From JAUWQU01 sp964605095 (GTDB taxonomy: Bacteria; Planctomycetota; Phycisphaerae; SM23-33), in assembly GCA_964605095.1 (NCBI GenBank), contig CAZSBS010000033.1, positions 1 to 25,377 on the forward strand: a stretch of 25,377 nt of DNA. The letters are read 5' to 3'. Of this stretch, positions 1 through 7,657 are shown piece after piece. Numbering within the stretch: position 1 is the first letter of the stretch; every line of letters begins with the position of its first letter. The position numbers and the translations under genes are program-made. A model generated the notes under the pieces. That model did no database searches and was not told the origin of the DNA. It saw only the letters and a program-made list of their open reading frames with translations.

Positions 1-95
1 CGCGCCAGCACCGGTTCAAGTTCGCGGCATGACCTATTGCACAACTTTAAGGCTGACGGCAGGCAAATCCGAGATGCGAAGCCCTGACCAGACCC

Positions 96-139
96 CACAA
101 AAGCGAAGCACCTGCCGGGGCGATGCCCGACAGGTGCTT
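96..139 (-). terminator. Rho-independent terminator of the DUF3467 gene
   Basis: An inverted repeat (107-119 paired with 126-138, 13 positions with one C/A mismatch, 6-nt loop; 106/139 also pair) lies about 50 bases beyond the stop codon of the minus-strand gene at 187-549. Read on the minus strand, the stem is followed by a T-rich stretch (TTCGCTTTT), as expected for an intrinsic terminator. Bases 1-95 hold no gene I can support. Confidence 0.7.
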
Positions 140-186
140 GGATGACGTTGGTTGTGTGGGATCGGGCCTGGCTGGTCCGGCTGGCG

Positions 187-549
187 TCAGCTTTTGCGGC
201 GTTTCTGGACGTCCAACTCCAGCTCGCCAAACTGCTCCTCATGCCGGCGGATGAGCTGGCTGAGGGTGATGGCGAGGCGCTTGACCGAGTAGTAGTTCAT
301 AACTACCCGCTGGTTGACCTTGAAGAGGATCTGCGGGCTGGCCTTCGGCTCGGTGGGCGGGCCGACGAGGTTCAGGCCGAAGTCGAGTATGACCTCCTCG
401 GCCGTGCCGTTCGTGCGGAAGGCGTTAGCGTAGGTGGTCTGCATGCCGGCTTCGTCGATGCGAAGCTGTACCTGCTGCTGGCCTGTCTGCTCGCGGGCCT
501 GGTCTTCGACGTGCTTGTCCGGGGGTATCGGTGTGATGTCTTGCGCCAT
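187..549 (-). CDS. DUF3467 family protein
   Basis: This encodes a 120-residue soluble protein of unknown function. The central part (AEEVILDFGLNLVGP, then RVVMNYYSVKRLAITLSQLI) has the look of the DUF3467 family, small beta-rich proteins of about 100 residues that carry a conserved YAN...T..E..LDFG pattern; here YANAFRTNGTAEEVILDFG is visible from about residue 35. I chose the ATG at 547-549 because AAAGGAG stands just before it; an in-frame upstream ATG at 687 would add 46 residues of low-complexity sequence unlike the family. There is no signal peptide or membrane segment. The gene stands alone, with a terminator downstream and about 200 bases between it and comF upstream. The family assignment is from memory of the motif; the biochemical role is unknown. 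Confidence 0.8.
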   Translation of the reverse strand: MAQDITPIPPDKHVEDQAREQTGQQQVQLRIDEAGMQTTYANAFRTNGTAEEVILDFGLNLVGPPTEPKASPQILFKVNQRVVMNYYSVKRLAITLSQLIRRHEEQFGELELDVQKRRKS

Positions 550-753
550 TAGTTGCTCCTTTAAAGGTTGTTTTTTCGTGCCTTGTTCGACTTCCGCGGC
601 CCTGGTCCCCGCGCCGCCGATTCGTTGTATTACGCGGGTGCGGTAATTGAGTAAGTTTACACGGCAGAGCTTTCGATTGCCAGACACCTTTCAACAGAAC
701 GCTTCAAGCTCCATCGGCCAAGTGGCGGGTCCGGCTTGACGTAAACCCTTTAT

Positions 754-1563
754 TTACGTTCGGCAGTGTGCGTAGGCGGTTGGGGGCTCGGCCTTTGCCA
801 GCACGGCCAGCGTCACGCTTTGGGCTCCGGCGGCCAGGAGGGTTTTCGCGGCCTCGTCGGCGGTGGCGCCGGTGGTGGTCACATCGTCGACGAGCAGGAC
901 ATCTGCCCCGGCAACGGCGGCGGGTGAGCGGACGGCGAACGCTCCGCGCACGTTTTGGAGCCTGCGTGTTCGCGGCAGGTGGACCTGCGGCGGGGTGTTG
1001 CGGATGCGGACCAACTCGCAGCCAAGCGGCAGATCAAGCTCGCGTGCCAGGCCCGCGGCGATGGCATGGGCGTGGTCGAAGCCTCGTCCCAGCCGCCGGA
1101 GCCAGTGCATGGGAATCGCCAAGACGACGTCCGGGCGGCGCGTCTGGGCGTCCTGGACATCGCCGCCGGCGCGGATTCGCTCCGCCAGCAGGTGCGTCAG
1201 GTGCCCGCGAAGCTGCAAGTGGCGGCGGTACTTCAGGTCGCGAATGGCGTGGCGAAGGCAGCCGGCGTACGGGCCCAGCCTGTAAGTGCGGGCAAATCGC
1301 GGGAGCGTCGAATGGCACTGCCCGCAGCCGTCGGGGCGGGTCGGAATGTTCGGCCCCAGCGAGCCTCCGCAGCGTGGGCAATTGGACACGGACACCAGCG
1401 AGAGCAACTCCAGCCGGCAGCGCCCACAGAGCCCGCCGTCAAGCGGCCCGCCGCGCCCGCACGCTCCGCACACGGCTGGGAGAAGAAGGTCCGCAAACCC
1501 CTCGGCGCAGGCACCCGCGGCGTGGAAAACCGACTTGCGAAGTTGCACCAGACGAAACGCCAT
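754..1563 (-). CDS. comF: ComF family phosphoribosyltransferase-like protein
   Basis: The 269-residue product has the ComF layout. An N-terminal zinc-ribbon-like part carries paired cysteines (C32/C35/C46/C49 and C62/C65/C80/C83), followed by a type I phosphoribosyltransferase fold with the ComF signature RGFDHA (160-165), QNVRGAF (203-209) and the PRPP-binding loop VLLVDDVTTTGAT (222-234). ComF proteins are needed for DNA uptake in naturally competent bacteria, probably acting in the cytosol with the ComFA helicase or PriA, but many genomes keep the gene without known competence and the substrate is not settled. The start at 1563 is preceded by AGGAG at good spacing; an upstream in-frame ATG at 1626 lies in the -35 box of the promoter and is rejected. 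Its possible partner here is the pilus machinery further right, which is an inference. Confidence 0.88.
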   Translation of the reverse strand: MAFRLVQLRKSVFHAAGACAEGFADLLLPAVCGACGRGGPLDGGLCGRCRLELLSLVSVSNCPRCGGSLGPNIPTRPDGCGQCHSTLPRFARTYRLGPYAGCLRHAIRDLKYRRHLQLRGHLTHLLAERIRAGGDVQDAQTRRPDVVLAIPMHWLRRLGRGFDHAHAIAAGLARELDLPLGCELVRIRNTPPQVHLPRTRRLQNVRGAFAVRSPAAVAGADVLLVDDVTTTGATADEAAKTLLAAGAQSVTLAVLAKAEPPTAYAHCRT

Positions 1564-1597
1564 GGGCGATCTCCTGACCATCGGGTGGACGCGGCGT

Positions 1598-1626
1598 ATT
1601 ATAGTGCAGTCCCCATGAACTCCCAA
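1598..1626 (-). promoter_or_regulatory. sigma70-type promoter of comF
   Basis: On the minus strand a perfect TATAAT (1598-1603) is separated by exactly 17 bases from TTGGGA (1621-1626, 4 of 6 matches to TTGACA). Transcription would start near 1591, giving a leader of about 28 bases that includes the AGGAG ribosome site. Confidence 0.65.
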
Positions 1627-1690
1627 ATCCTAATCTCGAAGACGCCTCCCTCACCATAGCGCGGCTCGGGTCTCGCGCGGCGCGAGGCGT

Positions 1691-1720
1691 TGTTGCCAAG
1701 CCATATCCGTCGCTGGTACT
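1691..1720 (+). promoter_or_regulatory. Candidate promoter of the CpaF-type ATPase gene
   Basis: TTGCCA (1691-1696) and TACTAT (1715-1720) are separated by 18 bases, each with 4 of 6 consensus matches. They lie about 75 bases upstream of the start codon at 1794 in the divergent spacer between comF and the ATPase. Suggestive only. Confidence 0.4.
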
Positions 1721-1793
1721 ATCATCATGCCCCCGCCGAGTCGCGGCGCCGGTTGAGGGGGCCAGCGGATAGCGGAATTTATCGAGGTGAACC

Positions 1794-2876
1794 ATGGAAC
1801 CCAGCAACCCCGCCCTCGGGCCGATTCGAGAGCTGATGGAGGACCCGGACGTCACGGAAGTCATGATCAACGGGGCGGACCAGGTTTACGTCGAGCGGTA
1901 CGGGGTGATGGAACTCAGCGGCGTGCGGTTTGCCGACGCCGACGACCTCCGCCGGCTCATCGAGGTGCTGCTCAGGCCGACCGGGCGCGCCGTGTCGAGC
2001 GCCACGCCGTACGCGGATTTCCGACTGGCCGATGGCTCACGCGGCAACGTGGTAATCCCGCCGATCGCGCTGGACGGACCCGTCGTGACCATCCGCAAGT
2101 TCACCAGGCTGCTGAAGGGCGTCGACGACCTCATTGCCGCAGGCACGCTCAACAGGCGGATGGCCCAACTGCTGGCCGCGGCCGTGACGGCAAGGGCGAA
2201 CATCATCTTCTCCGGCGCAACCGGCACCGGCAAGACCACCACGCTGGGGATCCTCAGCCGATTCATTCCGGAAGGCGAGCGGATAATCACCATCGAGGAC
2301 ACGGCCGAGTTGAACCTCCAGCAGCCCCACGTTGTGAGGATGGAGTGCCGCCGCGCCAACCTCGAGGGCAAAGGCGAGGTGACCCTGGCCGAGCTGGTCC
2401 GCAACAGCCTGCGCATGAGGCCCACGCGGATCATCGTTGGCGAGATTCGCGGCTCGGAGGCCGTCGACATGCTCCAGGCGATCTCCAGCGGGCACGAGGG
2501 CTGCCTGGCCGTGCTGCACGCCAGCAGCCCCGTCGACGCGGTGTCCCGGCTGGAGATGATGTCGCTTTCACGAGGGCTCATGCTGCCGCTCTGGGCGATT
2601 CACAAGCAGATCGCCGCCGCCATCGACCTGATCGTCCAGCACGACCTGCTCATCGACGGCACACGGAAGATCACCCGCATAACCGAACTGGCCGGCGTGG
2701 AAGGCGACCGGATCGCGCTGAACGACCTGTTCACCTACGAGCGGCGGGGGGTGGACAACCTCGGCCGGGAAGTGGGCCGATGGACGTGCAGCGGCATCCG
2801 GCCGCAATTCTCCCGCAAGTGCGAGAAACTTGGCGTTGCCCTGCAGGCCGAGGCGTACGCGGCGGGTGAGCAATGA
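1794..2876 (+). CDS. CpaF/TadA-type secretion ATPase (VirB11 superfamily)
   Basis: This encodes a 360-residue P-loop ATPase of the type II/IV secretion superfamily. Visible motifs are Walker A GATGTGKT (141-148), the Asp box IITIEDTAEL (164-173), Walker B with RIIVGEIRG (212-220) and the His-box region LAVLHASSP (238-246). Overall wording (FADADDLRRLIEVLL, HVVRMECRRAN, SLRMRPTRIIVGEIRG) fits CpaF/TadA, the hexameric motor of Flp/Tad pili, or the closely related TrbB/VirB11 ATPases. It is shorter than typical CpaF because it lacks the long N-terminal extension. Start: GAGGTG precedes the ATG at 1794. No other tad/flp genes (TadB, TadC, Flp) are adjacent, so it is an orphan motor and its fibre is not visible. 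It is distinct from the PilB-type motor at the right end of the window. Confidence 0.85.
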   Translation: MEPSNPALGPIRELMEDPDVTEVMINGADQVYVERYGVMELSGVRFADADDLRRLIEVLLRPTGRAVSSATPYADFRLADGSRGNVVIPPIALDGPVVTIRKFTRLLKGVDDLIAAGTLNRRMAQLLAAAVTARANIIFSGATGTGKTTTLGILSRFIPEGERIITIEDTAELNLQQPHVVRMECRRANLEGKGEVTLAELVRNSLRMRPTRIIVGEIRGSEAVDMLQAISSGHEGCLAVLHASSPVDAVSRLEMMSLSRGLMLPLWAIHKQIAAAIDLIVQHDLLIDGTRKITRITELAGVEGDRIALNDLFTYERRGVDNLGREVGRWTCSGIRPQFSRKCEKLGVALQAEAYAAGEQ

Positions 2877-2980
2877 CGCCCTGACGCCGTCGGGCACCGT
2901 CGGGGTCTCCCTGCCGGCCCGCAAGTTGCTCCGCAAGCGAGGTTGATTGTGCTTTCTTGAGTCTTCGCCTGCCCCAGTCC

Positions 2981-3919
2981 CTACGCCGGGTTCGGCACGA
3001 AAGTGCCGCCGCGGCAGTCCTTGAGGTAGTTCAGGGCGCGGACCTGGCCGGTCATCTCCAGGTCGCCACGGTAGACAGGGTCGTGCCAGCCTTCAATGTC
3101 GATACTGCCGACGAAACCGCCCGTCCGCAGGATGGTGATAACGTCCGCCCAGTTGGTGTCGCCGAAACCCGGCGTGCGGTGCCAGACAAACTGCCGGGGC
3201 CCATGGATGCCGAACTCGCGGATGATGTCCCAGCGGACCGTGGCGTCCTTGCCGTGCAGGCAGAAAACCTTGCCCACCCACTTGGCAAGCTGCTCCAGCG
3301 GGTCGATCAGGCCGACCATCTGGTGGGCGGGCTCCCACTGCAGGCCCAGGTTGTCCATCGGCACGGCGTTGAACATCATCTCCCAGGCGGCCGGGCCGTG
3401 GGCTATGTTCCAGCCGCCGCGCCGCCAGTTGCCGCCCATCTGACAGTTCTCGAACGCCAGGCGCACGCCCTTGTCGGCGGCCCGCCGGGTGAGCGGCTCG
3501 AAGACTTTCTTGAACTTCGGCATCGACTCCTCGATGGGCTTGTCCTCGACGCGCCCGGCGAAGCCGGTGACCAAGTCGCAGCCGAACAGGGCCGCCGCGT
3601 CGATGAGCTTCTGCCAGCCCGCGCGGGTCTGCCGGGCCATGTCGTCGCCGGCGAGCGGGTTGCCGTAAACGCTCAGCGAACTGATCACCGCGCTGGAGCC
3701 CGCCAGCACCTGGCGCACCTCGTCGGCAAGTTTCCGCAGGTCTCGCCCGCCGATGGTCTGCCAGAATGTCAGCGAGAACGACTCGAATCCGTAGGGCAGG
3801 ATCTGTCGGATGTACTCGCCCGGCCTGGTGCCCGGGCCGGCGTTGACGAGCGTGCCGATGCGAATCTTTTCCGGGCATACAGCGGGTGCGGAAGCCTTCT
3901 TCGATACCTTCTTGGCCAT
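2981..3919 (-). CDS. Sugar phosphate isomerase/epimerase-like TIM barrel protein
   Basis: The 312-residue product belongs to the AP-endonuclease-2/xylose-isomerase-like TIM barrel superfamily. Candidate metal ligands at strand ends are visible: E157 in LAFENC, E196/H199 in QWEPAHQ, H222 in CLHGKD and E276 in DIEGWHD. The pattern, with the final GSIDIEGWHDPVY...G, is common among planctomycete sugar isomerase/epimerase paralogues; the actual sugar substrate cannot be told. The first 16 residues are Lys/Ala-rich (MAKKVSKKASAP) and probably unstructured; no signal peptide is evident. Start at 3919 is supported by AAAGGAA about 8 bases upstream. It converges with the CpaF-type gene across a spacer of about 100 bases and diverges from the DAHP-synthase-like small ORF. 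Confidence 0.82.
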   Translation of the reverse strand: MAKKVSKKASAPAVCPEKIRIGTLVNAGPGTRPGEYIRQILPYGFESFSLTFWQTIGGRDLRKLADEVRQVLAGSSAVISSLSVYGNPLAGDDMARQTRAGWQKLIDAAALFGCDLVTGFAGRVEDKPIEESMPKFKKVFEPLTRRAADKGVRLAFENCQMGGNWRRGGWNIAHGPAAWEMMFNAVPMDNLGLQWEPAHQMVGLIDPLEQLAKWVGKVFCLHGKDATVRWDIIREFGIHGPRQFVWHRTPGFGDTNWADVITILRTGGFVGSIDIEGWHDPVYRGDLEMTGQVRALNYLKDCRGGTFVPNPA

Positions 3920-4263
3920 TGTCTGGGTTCCTTTCTGTTACAGTGTCGCGATACGGTTGTTGATGGTCTTCCACATAAGATGCACGAAATCCGGATCGCC
4001 CGCCGGCTGGCGTATTCCGCGGCAGACGCGGCGGGTCCACCGGGCCGCCGGCGCGACCGACCGGGCAAATCACCGCTCATTCTAACTGGAAACCCCGCCA
4101 GACAAAAGCCACGATCCGCGCCGACGATCAGGTTGCGTTGCGGGCTGGCCAGGTTGCTTCGGACGCGGCTGGACTTTACTCTGTGAAGCGGATAGGCTTT
4201 TTTGGGTTGCAGCACGCGGCTACGGGACTCGCGCGGCCGTGGGATTGGAAAGGGCAAAGCACC
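3920..4263. other. Divergent intergenic region
   Basis: These 344 bases separate two divergent genes and should hold promoters for both. The best plus-strand candidate I see is TTGCTT (about 4152) and TACTCT (about 4175) with a 17-base spacer, only 3 of 6 matches each. No convincing riboswitch, tRNA or terminator was seen. The upstream extensions of open frames here are low-complexity Arg-rich translations and not credible. Confidence 0.3.
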
Positions 4264-4467
4264 ATGGTCGTGATCGTGAAATCCGCCGCGGCTGCGGAGG
4301 ATATCAATCGCGGCGTAGCTCGCATAGAGAGCCTCGGCATGCAGGCGCACATCGCCCGCGGGAAGGCTTGGTCCGCCGACTGGGAGACGGTGATGATCGA
4401 GGCCTTGGCGGAGATCATAGGTTCCCGGGCATGGGCGTGCCTTGGCGAAGCGCCGGCCTGGAAGTGA
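4264..4467 (+). CDS. Small protein resembling the N-terminal domain of DAHP synthase
   Basis: This 67-codon ORF begins MVVIVKSAAAAEDINRGVAR and continues RIESLGMQAHIARGK. That resembles the ferredoxin-like N-terminal domain found in type I-beta 3-deoxy-7-phosphoheptulonate synthases (pattern MVVVM...A..EDI..VV.RI...G..AH.SRG). After residue 35 the likeness is lost: the expected T.IGVIGD continuation is absent in all three frames, and the last 30 residues (WSADWETVMIEALAEI...) do not match that family to my eye. It may be a diverged stand-alone domain or a relic of an aroF gene. The ATG at 4264 follows a purine-rich GGAAAGGG at wide spacing. The stop lies 5 bases before the aminotransferase start, whose ribosome site is inside this ORF, which suggests co-transcription and translational coupling. 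Confidence 0.5.
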   Translation: MVVIVKSAAAAEDINRGVARIESLGMQAHIARGKAWSADWETVMIEALAEIIGSRAWACLGEAPAWK

Positions 4468-4472
4468 GACGA

Positions 4473-5813
4473 ATGGCGATTAAAGAGCCTCCGTTTTCGG
4501 ATTATGGTCAGGCGTCGCTGACGCCTTCGCCGGTTCGGCGGATGATGGCGCAGTTCGCGTCGGACTTCCGCGACGGCGTGGATATAAACCTCGGCGTCGG
4601 CTACGTCAACGAGAACACCATTCCCAGGCATCTCATCGTCGAGGCGGTCCAGGCGGTGCTGGAGGGTCCCCGGCGGTACGACAAGCCGCTGAACTACGGG
4701 GCGTCAAAGGGCTACAAGGCACTGCTGGACGCTATCCGTCGCTACATCGTCACAGGCGGGGCGGGCGGGATTACCGAGAAGGCCCTCGCGGGACGCGAGA
4801 TCGTCATCGGCGTCAGCGGCGCCACCAGCCTGCTGGAGGCAATGGCGTGCGTGCTGCGGTCCGGCATAGTTGTCACGGCCGACCCGATGTACTACATCTA
4901 CTGCAACTTCATCGAGCGCCTCGGTTGGGAGATCCTGCCGATTCCCGAAGACGGCGACGGCATGAGGACGGAGTTGCTGGCCGAGAAGCTCGCGGCCTTG
5001 GGGCCGCGCGTGGCGGATGTGCGGTTCTTTTACGCGGTGACGGTGAACAACCCGACGGGCACGATAATGTCCAGCCGGCGGCGGATCGAGCTGCGACGGA
5101 TTGCCGAGAACCTCTCGCGCAAGCTCGGCCAGAAGGTGCCGGTGGTCTTCGACAAGGCCTACGAGGAGTTGATCCACGACCCCGCGGCCTCGGTGCCGCA
5201 GTCGGGGATGATCGGCGACGAGATGGGCCTGGTTTACGAGATATCGACCGTCTCGAAGATCCTCGCGCCCGGTCTGCGGATCGGCTACATGGTCGGCCCG
5301 GACGGGCCGCTGCTTCGAGTGATCGTCCAGCGCGTCAGCGACATCGGCTTTTCCGCTCCGCCCATCAACCAGGTGATCGCGGCGTACATGCTGGACCATC
5401 ACATTGCGGGGCAGGTCCAGGCCGTCAACGCCGGCTATCGCCGCAAGGCACTGGCCGTGCGAGCCTGGCTGGATCGCGAGCTTGGGCCGCGAATCGAGCA
5501 CATGACCGGCGGGCAGGCGGGGTTCTACTATTACATCACGTTGCGAGACGTCGAAACTTGCGAGGGTTCGGCGATGCTCAAGTTCCTCTCGCGGACGACC
5601 GGCGACGCGGCCATTGACGGCCCGGCTGGGGCTCTCAAACCGCGAGTCATCTACATTCCGGGCCAGTACTGCGTCCATCCGCGAGGCGACCTGGTGGCCG
5701 TCGGGCGGCGCCAGATGCGCCTGAGCTACGGCTTTGAGGAACTGCCAAACATCGAGCGAGCGGTTGGGTTCATCCGCGAAGCGATCGACTACGCCGAAAA
5801 ACAGAAGGATTAG
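4473..5813 (+). CDS. PLP-dependent aminotransferase, class I/II fold
   Basis: The 446-residue product is a fold type I aminotransferase. Diagnostic parts are NNPTG (192-196), the PLP-ring-contacting D227 with Y230 in VVFDKAYEE, the Schiff-base lysine K262 in STVSKILAPGLRIGY with R269 following, and RLSYG near the C-terminus, which usually supplies the carboxylate-binding arginine. It transfers an amino group between an amino acid and a 2-oxo acid in the cytosol; substrate cannot be read from the sequence, although the layout is closest to 2-aminoadipate/aromatic-type enzymes. I chose ATG 4473 because homology-like sequence begins there; the open frame extends 78 codons upstream as a shadow of the small ORF before it. 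GGAAGTGAG upstream is a usable ribosome site. Pairing with a DAHP-synthase-like domain hints at aromatic amino acid metabolism, which is an inference. Confidence 0.85.
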   Translation: MAIKEPPFSDYGQASLTPSPVRRMMAQFASDFRDGVDINLGVGYVNENTIPRHLIVEAVQAVLEGPRRYDKPLNYGASKGYKALLDAIRRYIVTGGAGGITEKALAGREIVIGVSGATSLLEAMACVLRSGIVVTADPMYYIYCNFIERLGWEILPIPEDGDGMRTELLAEKLAALGPRVADVRFFYAVTVNNPTGTIMSSRRRIELRRIAENLSRKLGQKVPVVFDKAYEELIHDPAASVPQSGMIGDEMGLVYEISTVSKILAPGLRIGYMVGPDGPLLRVIVQRVSDIGFSAPPINQVIAAYMLDHHIAGQVQAVNAGYRRKALAVRAWLDRELGPRIEHMTGGQAGFYYYITLRDVETCEGSAMLKFLSRTTGDAAIDGPAGALKPRVIYIPGQYCVHPRGDLVAVGRRQMRLSYGFEELPNIERAVGFIREAIDYAEKQKD

Positions 5814-5853
5814 CAGGGATGCAGGGGCAAGAAAAAAATGAAGAAGCGGGTTC

Positions 5854-6018
5854 ACGCAGAGGGCGCAGAGAACGCGGAGAAAAAAGAAGAATTCACAACA
5901 ATGATGGACGCCGGTAAACGCCAATAAACACATAACTTATAATCAGTCATCTGCGTTCATGCGCGTTCATCGTTGCTATCGGCTTGGCGTTGTCTTTTTC
6001 CCGTGCATCCCGTGCATC
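5854..6018. repeat. Intergenic clusters of short tandem repeats
   Basis: Between two convergent genes (5814-6039) there are three groups of short tandem units: three 9-mers of the form (A/G)CGC(A/G)GAG(A/G) at 5854-5880, GCGTTCAT twice at 5953-5960 and 5963-5970, and CCGTGCATC twice at 6001-6018. Similar CGCAGAG- and CGTTCATC-type units are, from memory, widely dispersed in intergenic regions of planctomycete and other environmental genomes. No coding sequence or clear terminator was found here. Confidence 0.7.
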
Positions 6019-6039
6019 CCTGCCGATTGTTTCGGGCGG

Positions 6040-7380
6040 TCACTCTTTTGCGGGCGTGTCGAAGGCTTCGGCGTACCAAGCGTGCATTTCCTCATCGCTG
6101 ATGGACGTGCATCGCCCGGCCTCGTATTCGGCGTCGACCTTGGCGCGGATGACCAGCAGGCGAGCGTCGTCCTTGCGGAGGTTGGTGCCGTAGTTGCCGT
6201 CGATCCAGTGCTTGATGCCCGCGGCCCCGGACTTGTCGGTTATCGCCACGCCCACGCCGCGGTTGAGGATCTTCTCGGCGTCGAATGCGGTGTAGATCTC
6301 ATTGCTCTTGGTCAGGCCGTCGGCGTGGATTCCCGCCCGCGTCGTGTTGAAGTCCCGTCCGACCAGGGGATAGTTGTGCGGGGTCCTGAAGCCGATGCAG
6401 TTCTTGTAGTACTCGGCGATCTCGGTGATGACGGAGTAGTTGACCTTCGGGTTGTGCCCTCGCAACTGGGCCAACTCGACGACCATTCCCTCCAGCGGGG
6501 TGTTGCCCGTCCGCTCGCCGATGCCCAGCAGGCTGCAATTTGCGGCCGAGCATCCGTAAAGCCATGCCGTCGCGGGGTTGATCAGGACCTTGTGGAAGTC
6601 GTTGTGGCCATGCCACTCCAGAAGCTCACCCGGCACGCCGGCGTCGTGGATCAGGCCGTGGACCAACTTGGGCACCGAGCGCGGCAGTTCGGCGTTTGGC
6701 CAGGGCACGGCGTAGCCCATGGTGTCGCACAGGCGGATCTTCACCTTGATGCCGTAGCTTTCGCTGAGTTTCATCAGTTCGATGGCGAACGGCACGACGA
6801 AGCCGTAAAAGTCCGCCCGCGTGATGTCCTCGAAGTGGCAGCGCGGGCGGATGCCCGTGTCCAGGGCTGCCTTGACGATGTCCAAGTACTGCTCCATCGC
6901 CTGTTTGCGCGTCTTGCGCAGCTTGAGGAAGATGTGGTAATCACTGCAACTTGTCAGTATGCCCGTCTCGGGCAGGCCCATCTCCTTGGCCAGCTTGAAG
7001 TCGCTCTTTACAGCCCTGATCCACCCGGTGACTTCCGGGAACTGCCTGCCAAGTTCGCGGCAGCGGTCGACAGCCTCGCGGTCCTTGCTGGAGTAGAGGA
7101 AGAACTCGCTCTGGCGTATGGTGCCCGTGCCGTTGTCGAGCCTGCTCTCGAGTTCGTAAAGGTCCACGATCTGCTGGACAGTGTAGGGGGGGCGGGCCTG
7201 CTGGCCGTCGCGAAAGGTGGTGTCGGTTATCCACATGACCCCGGCGGGGTGCATTTCCATGGCCTGGCCGTCGAATAGCACCAGCGGCAACTCCGTGTAG
7301 CTGAACATGTTGCGATACAGGTTCGGCTCCGGCACGTCCTGAAGTTCGAATTTAGCTTTTTTGACGTTATCTTGGCTCAT
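6040..7380 (-). CDS. Re-citrate synthase / isopropylmalate-homocitrate synthase family enzyme
   Basis: The 446-residue product is a DRE-TIM metallolyase. Key parts are ITDTTFRDGQQ (51-61; R57 and D58 catalytic/metal), HGHNDFH (257-263, metal-binding histidines) and GIGERTGN (286-293). All enzymes of this family condense acetyl-CoA with a 2-oxo acid or related acceptor. Specific stretches (FRDGQQARPPYTVQQIV, IRQSEFFLYS, TRADFYGFVVPFAIELM, NYPLVGRDFNTTRAGIHADG) resemble, as I remember it, the Re-face citrate synthase of clostridia, which makes citrate from oxaloacetate in anaerobes. There is no C-terminal leucine regulatory domain, which argues against a classical LeuA. Start 7378-7380 follows AGAGGA; the upstream extension is not credible. 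Homocitrate or 2-isopropylmalate synthase activity remains the alternative. Confidence 0.82.
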   Translation of the reverse strand: MSQDNVKKAKFELQDVPEPNLYRNMFSYTELPLVLFDGQAMEMHPAGVMWITDTTFRDGQQARPPYTVQQIVDLYELESRLDNGTGTIRQSEFFLYSSKDREAVDRCRELGRQFPEVTGWIRAVKSDFKLAKEMGLPETGILTSCSDYHIFLKLRKTRKQAMEQYLDIVKAALDTGIRPRCHFEDITRADFYGFVVPFAIELMKLSESYGIKVKIRLCDTMGYAVPWPNAELPRSVPKLVHGLIHDAGVPGELLEWHGHNDFHKVLINPATAWLYGCSAANCSLLGIGERTGNTPLEGMVVELAQLRGHNPKVNYSVITEIAEYYKNCIGFRTPHNYPLVGRDFNTTRAGIHADGLTKSNEIYTAFDAEKILNRGVGVAITDKSGAAGIKHWIDGNYGTNLRKDDARLLVIRAKVDAEYEAGRCTSISDEEMHAWYAEAFDTPAKE

Positions 7381-7407
7381 GGATCCTCTTACTGCTGCTG
7401 CCGCCAC

Positions 7408-7447
7408 GGGTGGGTGGTCGGGTTCGACTGGAAATGCCACCCAACCC
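7408..7447 (-). promoter_or_regulatory. Stem-loop in the leader of the Re-citrate-synthase-like gene
   Basis: 7408-7417 can pair with 7437-7447 (10 pairs with a single bulged base, loop of 19). It would form in the roughly 70-base untranslated leader, just upstream of the ribosome site. No known riboswitch was recognised; it may modulate translation or be incidental. Confidence 0.35.
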
Positions 7448-7456
7448 GGACAGAAT

Positions 7457-7486
7457 AATATAGCAGACATTGCCCCCGCCACGCAA
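7457..7486 (-). promoter_or_regulatory. Candidate extended -10 promoter of the Re-citrate-synthase-like gene
   Basis: On the minus strand TATATT (7457-7462) is preceded by TGC, an extended -10 arrangement, with TTGCGT (7481-7486) 18 bases further upstream. The -10 matches 5 of 6, the -35 only 3 of 6. Confidence 0.45.
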
Positions 7487-7588
7487 CCGCATTCCCAATG
7501 CGGCGGATGGCGACGGCGAAACAACAGTTGCGCCCTTTCCGGGCTTTCCCGAAAGCAATAGACGAAATTGCTTCTGGTTCCAGGGGAT

Positions 7589-7620
7589 CGAGTCCCAGGG
7601 ATTGCTATCCCTGGGACTCG
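7589..7620. repeat. Perfect 13-bp stem-loop element, copy 1
   Basis: 7589-7601 and 7608-7620 are perfect inverted repeats of 13 bp around the 6-base loop TTGCTA. It lies about 40 bases beyond the purN stop. No T-run follows on either strand, so it is more likely a REP-like dispersed element than a standard terminator, though it could still protect the 3' end of purN mRNA. A second, degenerate copy lies at 8362-8383. Confidence 0.75.
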
Positions 7621-7657
7621 TGGTGTCGGGATCGCGCCCTTGTCCTCCGCGACCTAC

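Noticed and set aside
1..87. Open plus-strand frame entering from the left edge (28 codons)
   Set aside because: Too short to recognise and no conserved pattern; other frames are also open here.
2866..2946. 26-residue GTG ORF overlapping the end of the CpaF-type gene
   Set aside because: Too short, no recognisable features, and no way to tell it from chance in GC-rich DNA.
2957..4186. 409-codon plus-strand open frame
   Set aside because: It is antisense to the sugar isomerase gene, which has conserved metal-ligand motifs and a ribosome site; the plus-strand translation has none.
4704..7278. Long antisense open frames over the aminotransferase and the Re-citrate-synthase-like gene
   Set aside because: Both are mirror frames of well-supported enzymes and lack motifs.
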